64,000 bases of DNA, from contig JACIWK010000007.1 of NCBI GenBank assembly GCA_014360985.1, forward strand, positions 32,969 through 96,968, in the 5' to 3' direction. The stretch comes from Candidatus Bipolaricaulota bacterium. Its GTDB lineage: Bacteria > Bipolaricaulota > Bipolaricaulia > Bipolaricaulales > Bipolaricaulaceae. A model generated the notes under the pieces. It did no database searches. It was not told the DNA's origin and saw only the letters and a list, made by a program, of their open reading frames with translations. Position 1 is the first letter of the stretch; each line of letters starts with the position of its first letter. This document shows positions 1-8,513 of the stretch, piece by piece. A program made the position numbers and the translations under genes.

Positions 1-405
1 GCCACTCTGAAGAAGATCGCGGACGCCTTGGGACGCCCTGTTGTTCACCTCTTCGAGGACAGCTTGACCACGTTTCAAACCGTTCTCACCGACGGACAGC
101 GCCGCCACATCACCGTGTCGCCTCACCTAGAATACGAGATCCTTTCCGCCCCCAACTCCCAGGTGGTGCTCTTCAAGGTCCGCCTGAAGAGGGGAGGCAG
201 CAGCGGGGCCCAAGCCTACGTTCACGAAGGCATCGAGTGTGGGCTGATCTTGTCTGGCAAGGTACGCATCGTGGTTGGGGAGAGATCATATGTGCTCACG
301 GCCGGCCAGAGCATCACGTTCTGGAGTGAGCAACCCCATCGATTCGAGAACGTTGGTGACGGAGAGGCGGTTGGGATCTGGGCAGTCAGCCCTCCCACGT
401 TCTGA
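1..405 (+). CDS. XRE-family regulator with C-terminal cupin domain (5' end cut by window)
   Basis: The reading frame is open from base 1, so the gene begins upstream of the window. The first codons read ATLKKIADALGRPVVHLF, the end of an XRE/HTH_3 helix-turn-helix (the 'tLkkiA.aLg' recognition region). The remaining ~110 residues form a cupin barrel with a PHRFENVGD segment near the C-terminus. This HTH-plus-cupin layout is typical of small-ligand-sensing regulators of amino-acid and polyamine catabolism. A TTG at position 28 could be called as a start but lies inside the HTH and is unlikely. The racemase-family gene starts 2 nt after its stop, so it probably controls or is co-transcribed with the transport and peptidase cluster downstream. 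The ligand is unknown. Confidence 0.85.
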   Translation, partial: ATLKKIADALGRPVVHLFEDSLTTFQTVLTDGQRRHITVSPHLEYEILSAPNSQVVLFKVRLKRGGSSGAQAYVHEGIECGLILSGKVRIVVGERSYVLTAGQSITFWSEQPHRFENVGDGEAVGIWAVSPPTF

Positions 406-407
406 CC

Positions 408-1055
408 ATGACCACGATCCGGGTGGGCCTCATTCGCGTCGTAAGCGGCCTTGATCACGACCAGACGCAGGCTCACGGCCGGATCCTTGAACGGTCATAT
501 CCGACCCTCACCGTGGTCACCGAAGCGATCGATGGTTTCCCTGACGGCCTGTACACCGAGGAGATGGAACGCCAGGCGGTCCCCGAGATCCTCCGCGTGG
601 CCCGACGGTTGGCCCCGTCCGTAGACGCGATTGCCGTAAGCTGCGCTGCCGACCCTGGAGTGCGGGAGCTGAGAAAGGCGTTATCCGTTCCCGTGGTGGG
701 AGCGGGGTCTTGCCTCGGTCTTATGGGACGGGCATTGGGGACGAAGCTCGGCATCCTCACCATCGGCTCATACGTGCCCCAGGCCGTCGCGGAGTCCCTA
801 CAGGGATGCGCGATGGCATGGCAGCAGGTGGAAGGAGTCCGCCGGACCACAGACCTCCCCGGCGCGATGAATGCTGTAGTCCGAGCAGCCACCGCGCTCC
901 TCGACGAGGGCTGTCGTGCAATCGGACTTGCGTGCACCGGGTTCAGCACGATCGGTGCTGCGGAGGCCCTCCGGGAGGCCTTGCCCATCGTGGTGCTGGA
1001 TCCTGTCGTGGCGATGGGGGCGGGCATCGCGTGCATTTCCCGGACAAGGGGGTGA
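408..1055 (+). CDS. Aspartate/glutamate (hydantoin-type) racemase family protein
   Basis: A 215-residue protein of the Asp/Glu/hydantoin racemase superfamily, cofactor-independent enzymes that use two cysteines as acid and base. Both are present: Cys79 in SCAADPG and Cys176 in ACTGFSTIG, at the expected spacing in a two-lobed fold. The length is normal for the family. It follows the XRE-cupin regulator by 2 nt and precedes a peptide ABC transporter, so a role in interconverting amino-acid or hydantoin stereoisomers taken up by that system is plausible. Substrate cannot be read from the sequence. A second, damaged family member lies at 9600-10309. Confidence 0.85.
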   Translation: MTTIRVGLIRVVSGLDHDQTQAHGRILERSYPTLTVVTEAIDGFPDGLYTEEMERQAVPEILRVARRLAPSVDAIAVSCAADPGVRELRKALSVPVVGAGSCLGLMGRALGTKLGILTIGSYVPQAVAESLQGCAMAWQQVEGVRRTTDLPGAMNAVVRAATALLDEGCRAIGLACTGFSTIGAAEALREALPIVVLDPVVAMGAGIACISRTRG

Positions 1056-1137
1056 TCGGAACAGGAGAAAACGAGCAAGGCGAACGTGAAGTGCCTCATG
1101 GCGCGATTCACATCCCGTTTGAGAGGAGGTAGGAGCG

Positions 1138-2733
1138 ATGAGAAAGCTTGCACTGATGGTCGTCATTCTGGGCCTTGTGGGGCTTGTAGTAGGCGGAAGC
1201 GCTCAAACTCAGAAGCCGATGGTGACCGCGTTTCAAGAGGAGCCCGATTTCCTCGATCCCCATCGGACAACCCGTTTCCACTCTCTGGTCGTGCTCAGCT
1301 ATATCACTGAACCCCTCCTGGACATGGACGAGAACTTCGACCCTGTGCCACTGCTCGTCCAATCCTTTGAGTGGTCCGAAGACAAGCTGACCCTGGTATT
1401 CCATCTGAAGCGAGGGGTCCTCTTCCATAACGGGCAAGAGATGACGTCCCGGGACGTCAAGGCCTCCTACGAGCGGTATTTCCGCCTGTCCCCTCTTGAG
1501 AACTACATCGGTCCGAAATACGGAGGGATCACCGAGATCCAGACCCCGGATGATTACACGGTGATCTTCAAGTTCAACAATCCCAAACCCCTTGCCCTCT
1601 TTCACATCGCAGACGCCCATGCAAGCATCATGCCCGCGGATTGGCTCGCAGAGATGATCGATGAAGAGGTCGGGGTCAGAGGTCTCGTTGGGACGGGGCC
1701 GTATGTCTTCGATAGGTGGATCCGCGGCGACCGGATCGTCTTGAAGCGCTTCGAGGCGTACAACCACGCGCCGGACTACATGAAGCACGATGGACCGGCC
1801 TACGCAGCCGAGCTCGTGATGCGGATCATTCCGGAGGGTGCGACGCGCCTGGCGGAGATCCTGGCTGGAAACATCGACTACACATTTGACGTCCCTTTGA
1901 TGGGATATCAGCAGATAGCTGCTAACCCAGCCCTCCAGGTCAAGATGGCACCGACATACAGCGTGCAGTATCTCGTCTGCAACATGAAGCGCGAGATCTT
2001 CAACGACCGGCGGGTTCGCCTCGCGATCGCTCACGCCATCAACAAGGAGGAGGTCGTCAAGGGTGCTTGGTTCGGGATCGCGTTCCCCCTGTACGGTCTT
2101 GTGGGGCCCGGCACGACTGGATACTGGAAGGGCATCGAGGAGATCGCCTACGCGTACGACCCCGAAAAGGCGATAGCCTATCTCGAACAGGCCGGCTGGA
2201 CCGCCGTCGACCGCGATGGCGTGAGGATAAAGGACGGCCGCCGCCTGGAGCTGACTCTCATCTCTTTCTCCAACGTCGATCAGTGGAAGGCGGCAGCGCA
2301 GGTCGTACAGACCCAGCTTGCCAGGGTGGGGATCAAGGTCAACTTGGCTCTGGCTGAGGTGGGTGCGACGTATGACCGCGCTCGGGCCGCTGACTACGAC
2401 CTTGGTATCTTCCGCAACACGTGGTGGATGGGCCAACCGTATCTCACGTTCCTTACCCATTCAGTGAACATCGGTTCCAGCAACTTTGGCCAGTGGAAGA
2501 ACGATGCCATCGACACCCTCCTCGACCTGTCCTCCAACGCTCTCGATGACGCCCTCCGCCGTGACGCGTTCATCGTGGCCCAAGCGCTGGTGGTAGAATC
2601 GGCGGTGTGGGTCCCGTTGGCGGTGAACGTCAACGTGATGGCGGCGCGGCGTGATGTGGGAGGTCTGGATGAGTTGTTCTCCCACCCGTGGCAACCGCCG
2701 CTGATGAGGGCCTTGGTGCTGTACAAGCAGTAG
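1138..2733 (+). CDS. ABC transporter substrate-binding protein, family 5 (peptide/nickel type)
   Basis: A 531-residue exported binding protein of the SBP_bac_5 family (DppA/OppA). An N-terminal signal peptide (MRKLA, then a hydrophobic stretch to about residue 21, cleavage near GSAQ) has no lipobox cysteine. The mature N-terminus has EEPDFLDPHRTT, matching the family pattern 'p.sLDP'. GAGAGGAGGTAGGAGCG before the ATG is a strong ribosome site. Two permease genes follow in the same direction. Family members bind di- or oligopeptides, opines, sugars or nickel; the flanking peptidases and racemase favour a peptide or amino-acid derivative. This is inference. Confidence 0.92.
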   Translation: MRKLALMVVILGLVGLVVGGSAQTQKPMVTAFQEEPDFLDPHRTTRFHSLVVLSYITEPLLDMDENFDPVPLLVQSFEWSEDKLTLVFHLKRGVLFHNGQEMTSRDVKASYERYFRLSPLENYIGPKYGGITEIQTPDDYTVIFKFNNPKPLALFHIADAHASIMPADWLAEMIDEEVGVRGLVGTGPYVFDRWIRGDRIVLKRFEAYNHAPDYMKHDGPAYAAELVMRIIPEGATRLAEILAGNIDYTFDVPLMGYQQIAANPALQVKMAPTYSVQYLVCNMKREIFNDRRVRLAIAHAINKEEVVKGAWFGIAFPLYGLVGPGTTGYWKGIEEIAYAYDPEKAIAYLEQAGWTAVDRDGVRIKDGRRLELTLISFSNVDQWKAAAQVVQTQLARVGIKVNLALAEVGATYDRARAADYDLGIFRNTWWMGQPYLTFLTHSVNIGSSNFGQWKNDAIDTLLDLSSNALDDALRRDAFIVAQALVVESAVWVPLAVNVNVMAARRDVGGLDELFSHPWQPPLMRALVLYKQ

Positions 2734-2793
2734 AGAAAGGAAGGGGAAAGGGCCCGGAGGTCAGGGCAGCCCGGCCTCCGGGCCTACCCAAAG

Positions 2794-3732
2794 ATGGGAG
2801 CTTATCTCGTTCGCCGACTCTTGATGCTTGTGCCCACCCTCATCGGGGTCACGGCCATCGTCTTCTCCTTGATGCACGTGAGCGGTGACCCGATCCGGTT
2901 GCTGTTCGGTCCCAACGTGTCCGAAGAGAAGGTCCTGGAAAAGAGAGCTGAGCTTGGGCTGGACAAACCAATTTACGTGCAATACTGGAACTGGCTGTCA
3001 CAGGTCGTCCAGGGGAACTTGGGGCTCTCCATCCACGTCCAAGATCGTGTTGGGAGATTGATCCTGGATCGGATTGGCCCCACGTTGGAGCTGACCATCC
3101 TCGCATTGATCCTCACCGTGGCGATTGCGATCCCGGCCGGGATCATCTCCGCCATGCGGCCTTACACCATCATTGACAACGCCAGTCGGTTCATCGCCTT
3201 GTTCTGGGTGTCGATGCCTTACTTCTGGCTGGGGATCATGCTGATGATGGTGTTTGGGTTGAGATTGCGAATCCTGCCCATCTCGGGACGGGGGGGACCG
3301 CTGTGGACCCTCGAGGGGTTGAAGTCTGCGACCCTCCCGATCCTAACCCTAGGGCTTCCCCCCATCGCCCTGTTCACCCGTCTGACCCGATCGGCGATGC
3401 TTGAGGTTGTGAATGAAGAGTACATCCGTACGGCGCGGAGCAAAGGGGTACGTGAAACAACCGTTGTTGTCCATCATGGTCTTCGCAATGCTCTCCTGCC
3501 CGTCGTCACTCTGCTCGGGCTACGCCTGCCCTGGTTGTTTGGCGGAGCGGTGATCACCGAGACGGTGTTCGCCTGGCCGGGCATGGGGAGGCTCCTGGTC
3601 AACGCGGTCATGGAGCGAGACTACCCAGTGGTCCAGGGCATCGTCCTTGTGATCGCGCTGCTGACGGTCCTAGCCAACCTTGTCGTCGACTTCGCGTACG
3701 TGCTCATCGACCCGCGGATCCGGTACGGCTAG
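2794..3732 (+). CDS. ABC transporter permease, DppB/OppB type
   Basis: A 312-residue inner-membrane permease of the binding-protein-dependent transport superfamily. The start MGAYLVRRLLMLVPTLIGV is the usual DppB first membrane helix. The cytoplasmic EAA loop that docks to an ATPase is visible as EYIRTARSKGVRE followed by LRNALLPVVTLLG. It ends 2 nt before the next permease. No ATP-binding subunit (DppD/DppF) follows in this cluster, so the energising ATPases must be encoded elsewhere. Confidence 0.93.
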   Translation: MGAYLVRRLLMLVPTLIGVTAIVFSLMHVSGDPIRLLFGPNVSEEKVLEKRAELGLDKPIYVQYWNWLSQVVQGNLGLSIHVQDRVGRLILDRIGPTLELTILALILTVAIAIPAGIISAMRPYTIIDNASRFIALFWVSMPYFWLGIMLMMVFGLRLRILPISGRGGPLWTLEGLKSATLPILTLGLPPIALFTRLTRSAMLEVVNEEYIRTARSKGVRETTVVVHHGLRNALLPVVTLLGLRLPWLFGGAVITETVFAWPGMGRLLVNAVMERDYPVVQGIVLVIALLTVLANLVVDFAYVLIDPRIRYG

Positions 3733-3734
3733 AG

Positions 3735-4586
3735 ATGAACCAAGTCACGTCATCGAGAACGGTTCGCAGGTTTGCGCGGAATCGACTTGCGCTGGTTGGC
3801 CTCGTTTTCGTGGCAGCAGTGGCACTCGCGGCGCTGCTCGCTGGACTGATTGCCCCCTATGATCCTCTGGCCATGAACTTCGATGCGCTGCTGGTTCCAC
3901 CCTCCGCCACGCACCCCATGGGCACGGACATGCTCGGGCGCGATCTTTTGAGTCGAGTGCTGTATGGGAGCCGTTACGCACTTCTCATCGGTATGGGAGT
4001 GGTCGTCTTGCAGATGGTGTTGGGAGGTGCCCTCGGTCTGATCGCCGGGTTTGTAGGAGGGGTGGTCGATAGCCTCATCATGCGGATGGTAGACATTGTG
4101 TGGTCCATCCCGGGGCTGGTCCTCGCGCTCGCTTTGGCAGGAGCACTGGGAGGGGGAATCTGGGTGATGATCATCGCCATCGCTGTAACTGGGTGGGGGC
4201 AGTTCACCCGGCTCCTGAGGGGGCAGGTGCTTTCGCTACGCGAGCTGGACTACGTAACAGCAGCCTACGCGGTGGGAGCCCCTCGGAGGCGGATCCTGTT
4301 TCGTCATGTGCTGCCCAACACCCTCGGGCCGGTCATCGTGTACACCACACTGGAGATGCCGACAGCAATCCTCGCCTCAGCGGCACTGAGCTTCCTCGGA
4401 GTGGGAGCACAGCCTCCTACCCCCGAGTGGGGGGCGTTGATCGCCGATGGCCGAGGACTCATCGGCTTTGCGTGGTGGGTATCCACGTTTCCTGGGCTGG
4501 CGATCATGATCGCTGCTCTGGGGTTCAACTTCGTCGGAGACGGTCTGCGGGACGTTCTCGACCCCAGGTTCGAGCGGCGCATCTAG
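3735..4586 (+). CDS. ABC transporter permease, DppC/OppC type
   Basis: A 283-residue permease that pairs with the DppB-type protein immediately upstream. It has an N-terminal cytoplasmic segment, a first membrane helix (about residues 14-36), the HPMGTDMLGRDLLSR region typical of DppC/OppC, and an EAA loop reading DYVTAAYAVGAPRRRI followed by HVLPNTLGPV. The next gene, an M20 peptidase, starts 9 nt after its stop, so transport and hydrolysis are probably co-transcribed. Confidence 0.93.
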   Translation: MNQVTSSRTVRRFARNRLALVGLVFVAAVALAALLAGLIAPYDPLAMNFDALLVPPSATHPMGTDMLGRDLLSRVLYGSRYALLIGMGVVVLQMVLGGALGLIAGFVGGVVDSLIMRMVDIVWSIPGLVLALALAGALGGGIWVMIIAIAVTGWGQFTRLLRGQVLSLRELDYVTAAYAVGAPRRRILFRHVLPNTLGPVIVYTTLEMPTAILASAALSFLGVGAQPPTPEWGALIADGRGLIGFAWWVSTFPGLAIMIAALGFNFVGDGLRDVLDPRFERRI

Positions 4587-4595
4587 GGAGAGAAG

Positions 4596-5858
4596 ATGAG
4601 AGGACGCGAAGCGATCAAGAGCTGGAACTGCGAGCATGAAGTAACAACGGTGTGTTCTGATCTCATCCGCTTCCCCAGTGAGAACCCACCCGGTGATGTG
4701 GCGGAGATCGCCACGTACATCCTGGAGTACCTACAACGCGCCGGAATCCCTGCCAGACAGATCTCCTCCGTCCCCGGGATGAGGAGCGTGATCGCGGAGC
4801 TCGACTTCGGCCCCGGTCCCTGTCTCGTGCTAAATGGGCACATGGACGTTGTCCCTGCTGGCGACCGCACACGGTGGTCATTCGACCCGTTCGGCGGGGA
4901 GGTGTGCGAGGGACACGTTCTTGGGCGTGGGGCAAGCGACATGAAGGGAGGCTTGGCCTCCCTGCTCGTAGCCATCGCCCAGGCCGCACGGTGGGATACC
5001 CTACGGGGCAAGGTCCTGTTTACGGCCGTTCCTGACGAGGAGACCGGGGGGTGGTACGGGACACGTTGGCTCCTCGAACAGGGGTTCACGGGGGATGCCT
5101 GCCTCATCGCCGAACCTTCCGGGACCAACCCTACCATCGGCCAGAAGGGAGCCCTCTGGTTGCGAGCTATCGCGCGAGGGATCCCCGCGCATGGGAGCCT
5201 TTCGCCTCTTGTTGGTGAGAATGCGATCCTGCGCATGACCCAAATCATCGAAACGGTCTACTCCATCTGGGAACGGACGTGGATCTTTCCTCCGGAACCG
5301 CACCAGTTGATTGCGGAGACCCAGTCCACTCTCCGGGAGGAAGGCCTTGGCGTTCAGGCCGAGGCCCTTGACCATGTCACGGTGAATGTGGGTCGAATTG
5401 TCGGTGGGGACAAAGTGAACATCGTTGCCGACCACTGCGAAGCCGAGTTCGATCTGCGGGTGCCCATCGGGATCCCAGTGGGGGATGTGTTCGGCCTCCT
5501 ACGGCAGTTGGTGGAAGAGAGAGCTGGCTCTGGGGTGGAGATCGCTCCCGTTCGCGATCCCATCGAGGCCAACTACACCTCACCTACACATCCCTTCGTT
5601 CAGCTTGTTCTCAGGATCATCCGCGAGGTAGCTGGGGGCACATCTCGGCCGGTCCTGCAGTGGGCATCGAGCGATGCCCGCTTCTTCCGGCGCCACGGGA
5701 TCCCAACGCTCCAGTTCGGTCCGGCAGAGCTGCAAGGAATCCACGGATACGATGAGCGGGTGGCGGTGGGGCAGCTTGTTCAGGCGGCGAGAGTGTACGC
5801 GTTGCTCATTCACGACTATCTCTCGCCGGGTGACGGAGGTGGCTTCCGTGCTGCGTGA
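4596..5858 (+). CDS. M20 family metallopeptidase (ArgE/DapE/carboxypeptidase G2-like)
   Basis: A 420-residue di-zinc amidohydrolase of the M20 family. Seen: GHMDVVPAGD (first metal His and catalytic Asp), GRGASDMKGG (bridging Asp), DEETGG (catalytic Glu and metal Glu), and a central dimerisation domain with the segment HGSLSPLVGENAI. M20 enzymes cleave C-terminal amino acids, N-acyl groups or dipeptides. It sits directly behind the peptide permeases and overlaps the DUF1177 gene, pointing to cytoplasmic breakdown of the imported compound. AGGGAGAGAAG precedes the ATG. Exact substrate unknown. Confidence 0.9.
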   Translation: MRGREAIKSWNCEHEVTTVCSDLIRFPSENPPGDVAEIATYILEYLQRAGIPARQISSVPGMRSVIAELDFGPGPCLVLNGHMDVVPAGDRTRWSFDPFGGEVCEGHVLGRGASDMKGGLASLLVAIAQAARWDTLRGKVLFTAVPDEETGGWYGTRWLLEQGFTGDACLIAEPSGTNPTIGQKGALWLRAIARGIPAHGSLSPLVGENAILRMTQIIETVYSIWERTWIFPPEPHQLIAETQSTLREEGLGVQAEALDHVTVNVGRIVGGDKVNIVADHCEAEFDLRVPIGIPVGDVFGLLRQLVEERAGSGVEIAPVRDPIEANYTSPTHPFVQLVLRIIREVAGGTSRPVLQWASSDARFFRRHGIPTLQFGPAELQGIHGYDERVAVGQLVQAARVYALLIHDYLSPGDGGGFRAA

Positions 5859-6762
5859 GGTTATGGAAGCAATGGAGGTTCTGGAGACCCCCCGTGCCTC
5901 GGGGAACGACGTCGCGGCATGGCTTCGGAGATGGGGGGCGGAGCAGGTGCAGGTGGTGCAGGTGAGCGGCGAGGTGGGGAGCACTGACTTCGTCAAGGTC
6001 CGCATTCCTGGGGGGGGCCGCGGCCCCACATTGGGGGTGATCGGGCGGCTGGGCGGGGTCGGGGCCCGTCCGAGTCGGCTCGGGCTTGTGTCCGACGCTG
6101 ACGGAGCCATCGTGGCCCTAGCCTGTGCAGCCAAGCTGGTCCGAATGGCGACTTGGGGCGACGTTCTGCCCGGAGATGTGCTCGTGGCCACCCATGTCTG
6201 CCCCAACGCCCCCACCATCCCTCACGACCCTACTCCGTTCATGGACGCCCCAGTGGATATGGAGACCATGAACCAGTACGAAGTGGATGAGAGGATGGAG
6301 GCCGTGTTGTCCGTGGACGCCACCAAGGGCAACTGGGTCATCAACCGCCGCGGGTTTGCGATCAGCCCCACCGTGAAGGAAGGCTATATTCTACGACCGA
6401 GCGAGGACCTCCTGGAGATCATGCGCTGTGTCACAGGGGAACCGCCGGTGGTTTTCCCCATCACCACCCAGGATATCACCCCCTATGGGAACGGAATCCA
6501 TCATCTAAACAGCATTCTGCAGCCTGCCACGGCCACCGCTGCCCCCGTGGTGGGGGTAGCGACCACCGCAGCGATCCCTGTGCCTGGGTGCTCTACCGGA
6601 GCCAACTACCCCCTCGACCTGGAGCTGGCTGCCCGGTTCTGCGTGGAGGTGGCCAAGGCGTTCACCGCCCGCGGGTGCCGGTTTTACGACCCGGAGGAGT
6701 TCTCGCGGCTGCTCGCGCTGTATGGGTCGCTCACCCACCTGCAAACGCTGGGCAAGGCATGA
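5848..6762 (+). CDS. DUF1177 domain-containing protein
   Basis: A 304-residue protein recognised as the uncharacterised DUF1177 family from its conserved core, including CPNAPTIPHDPTPFMDAPV, YEVDERMEAV and the C-terminal PVPGCSTGANYPLDLE. The GTG at 5848 is chosen because GGAGG lies 8 nt upstream and the family N-terminus begins at the following LREVMEAMEVL; longer in-frame starts would lie inside the M20 gene. It overlaps the M20 gene by 11 nt and the AroM-family gene by 4 nt, so the three are translationally coupled. Function unknown; the conserved His, Cys and Asp residues suggest an enzyme. Confidence 0.85.
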   Translation: MLREVMEAMEVLETPRASGNDVAAWLRRWGAEQVQVVQVSGEVGSTDFVKVRIPGGGRGPTLGVIGRLGGVGARPSRLGLVSDADGAIVALACAAKLVRMATWGDVLPGDVLVATHVCPNAPTIPHDPTPFMDAPVDMETMNQYEVDERMEAVLSVDATKGNWVINRRGFAISPTVKEGYILRPSEDLLEIMRCVTGEPPVVFPITTQDITPYGNGIHHLNSILQPATATAAPVVGVATTAAIPVPGCSTGANYPLDLELAARFCVEVAKAFTARGCRFYDPEEFSRLLALYGSLTHLQTLGKA

Positions 6763-7421
6763 AGCGGATCGCTCTCCTGACGATCGGACAGGCACCCCGG
6801 GATGATGTGGTGTCCGAAATCCGTGTCCACCTCCCCTCGGAGGTGGAGATCGTGCAGGCCGGGGCGCTGGACGGCCTCACCGCCGACGAGATCGCCGCTC
6901 ATCCCCCGCTTGGGGAGGATAGCACCTTGGTCACCCGCCTTTCCGACGGCCGAGAGGTCACAGTACACCGGGATTTCGTTCATGACCGCCTGGCGGAGAC
7001 AATCCGCGCTGTGGAAGAAGATGTGGTGCTGATCGGGATCCTGTGTTCCGGGACCTTTCCCCCATTGCGGGCCCAGGTCCCCGTGGTTACACCCCACATT
7101 CTCGTGAGGTCGTACGTGTCAGCCTTTTCCCTTCCCGGACCACTTGGGATCCTGGTCCCTTCGCCGCAGCAGGTGGCCCCGATGGTGGAGGAGATTCGGG
7201 GGTGGGGGGTGGAGGCGATCGGAGCGGCGGTCTCCCCGTATGCGGGGGGGGCCCGCCCAGGCACAGTTGCCCGGCGGTTGGCCGAGCGCGGAGCGACGGC
7301 GTTCCTCCTCCATTGCTTCGGCTACAGCGAGCGGATGAAGGGCGAGGTACGAGCAGCCACCGGAGCCCCGGTGCTCCTCGTTCGCTCCATGCTCGCCCGG
7401 GCCCTGGCCGAGCTCCTCTAG
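6759..7421 (+). CDS. AroM family protein
   Basis: A 220-residue protein of the AroM family, named after an E. coli gene in the aro regulon whose biochemical role is undefined. The start MKRIALLTIGQAPRDDV matches the family N-terminus, and GALDGLTADEIAAHPP and LHCFGYSERMK are further family-like segments. The fold resembles Asp/Glu racemases (two Rossmann-like lobes). The ATG overlaps the DUF1177 stop (ATGA). It is the last plus-strand gene of the cluster; the next gene converges on it 15 nt away. AroM with DUF1177 in one transcript suggests a shared pathway, which is inference. Confidence 0.82.
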   Translation: MKRIALLTIGQAPRDDVVSEIRVHLPSEVEIVQAGALDGLTADEIAAHPPLGEDSTLVTRLSDGREVTVHRDFVHDRLAETIRAVEEDVVLIGILCSGTFPPLRAQVPVVTPHILVRSYVSAFSLPGPLGILVPSPQQVAPMVEEIRGWGVEAIGAAVSPYAGGARPGTVARRLAERGATAFLLHCFGYSERMKGEVRAATGAPVLLVRSMLARALAELL

Positions 7422-7436
7422 GAGTGCGGGAGCCCC

Positions 7437-8501
7437 CTAGTAGCCGGGGACGCCCAGGTTGCGGCAGGCCTCCACCACCTCCGGGTGCACGTACCGGCCT
7501 TCCACCTCCAGCGGTTCCCCATCCAGGTAGATGGACGGGCAGAGGACCACCCCGTCGGTGTGGGAGGCCGCCTGCCAGGTGAGTCCGCCGATCTGTGCTC
7601 CCTGGGTTCCGATGCCCATCTCGATGCACCCAAACACGCGCTCGTCCTCCACGATCCGCCCGGTGGGGCGGGTCACCCCAGGGTTGAACCCCAGAGAGTA
7701 ATGGGCGATGCGGTACATGTTGGGGTCAGCGAAGGAATCGAGCCACCGTTTGAACACCTGCGCCTCCGCCCCACCCCGCACGGCGGCGATCACGCCCTGG
7801 TGGACCTCCAGCTCCACCGGGGAGGCAAGCCGGCCCAGCTCTGTCGGTGGCCACAGGGCGCCATCGAACACAAGCACACCTTCGATCGTGGACTCCACCG
7901 GACACCAGGAGATTTGCCCCCCGAGCATGATCGGCTCGCCCGGGGTGTCGGCGAGTTTGCCGGAATGTCGCACCCGACGGCCGTGGTTGTGGGCCACGAG
8001 GTCAGTGCCCGCAGGGCTGGTGACCCGCACCTCATCGGCCCGGACCACGACCCGCTGCAGGGTCTCCCCGAGGGCGAGCATCTTCGGGTAGTCCACGCGG
8101 CCGATGCACCGCACGAGCATATCCACGTCCATGCCGGTGAGGCAGATGTACCGGCACCCGCTGGCGAGGGCTGCCCGGTGAGCAGGGGTGTGCAGAAGGT
8201 AAGCCATAGCCAGCTCGACCCATACCTGGGCCCGCGCCGCCGCCCCAGCCACCGGGGGAGGGGGCTCCATCACTGGGGCCGGGCTTGTGGGGTAGACCAC
8301 CAGGGTGGGGACGGCCCGCGCCGCGTAGGCGGCCTGCGCGACCACCTCCGCCACCCGCCGGTCACCCATCGTGTCCACGGTGATCAGCACGTCCTCTCCC
8401 GGGCGAACGAGCATGACCTCCTCCACCAGCTTGCGCGCCGCCCCGGCGGCCTCGAATGCGAGGTACCGATCGGTCGGTTCCACACCCAGCGCGAACTCCA
8501 T
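7437..8501 (-). CDS. M29-like aminopeptidase / NicX-type hydrolase, paralogue A
   Basis: A 354-residue protein similar to the M29 (thermophilic aminopeptidase T/PepS) superfamily, which also includes 2,5-dihydroxypyridine dioxygenase NicX. Visible features: an N-terminal domain with MLVRPGEDVLITVD, a central VTSPAGTDLVAH, and a C-terminal metal-binding region with Glu and His residues (FGCIEMGIGTQ, ASHTDGVVLCPSIYLDG). It follows a homologous gene by 12 nt on the same strand. Two adjacent members that differ substantially suggest either distinct specificities or a hetero-oligomer. The peptide-transport context favours amide hydrolysis; dioxygenase activity cannot be excluded. Confidence 0.78.
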   Translation of the reverse strand: MEFALGVEPTDRYLAFEAAGAARKLVEEVMLVRPGEDVLITVDTMGDRRVAEVVAQAAYAARAVPTLVVYPTSPAPVMEPPPPVAGAAARAQVWVELAMAYLLHTPAHRAALASGCRYICLTGMDVDMLVRCIGRVDYPKMLALGETLQRVVVRADEVRVTSPAGTDLVAHNHGRRVRHSGKLADTPGEPIMLGGQISWCPVESTIEGVLVFDGALWPPTELGRLASPVELEVHQGVIAAVRGGAEAQVFKRWLDSFADPNMYRIAHYSLGFNPGVTRPTGRIVEDERVFGCIEMGIGTQGAQIGGLTWQAASHTDGVVLCPSIYLDGEPLEVEGRYVHPEVVEACRNLGVPGY

Positions 8502-8513
8502 CTCTTCCTCCCA

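Noticed and set aside
1108..2460. Long minus-strand open frame opposite the binding-protein gene
   Set aside because: It mirrors the codon pattern of the real gene on the other strand, has no ribosome site and its translation has no family character.
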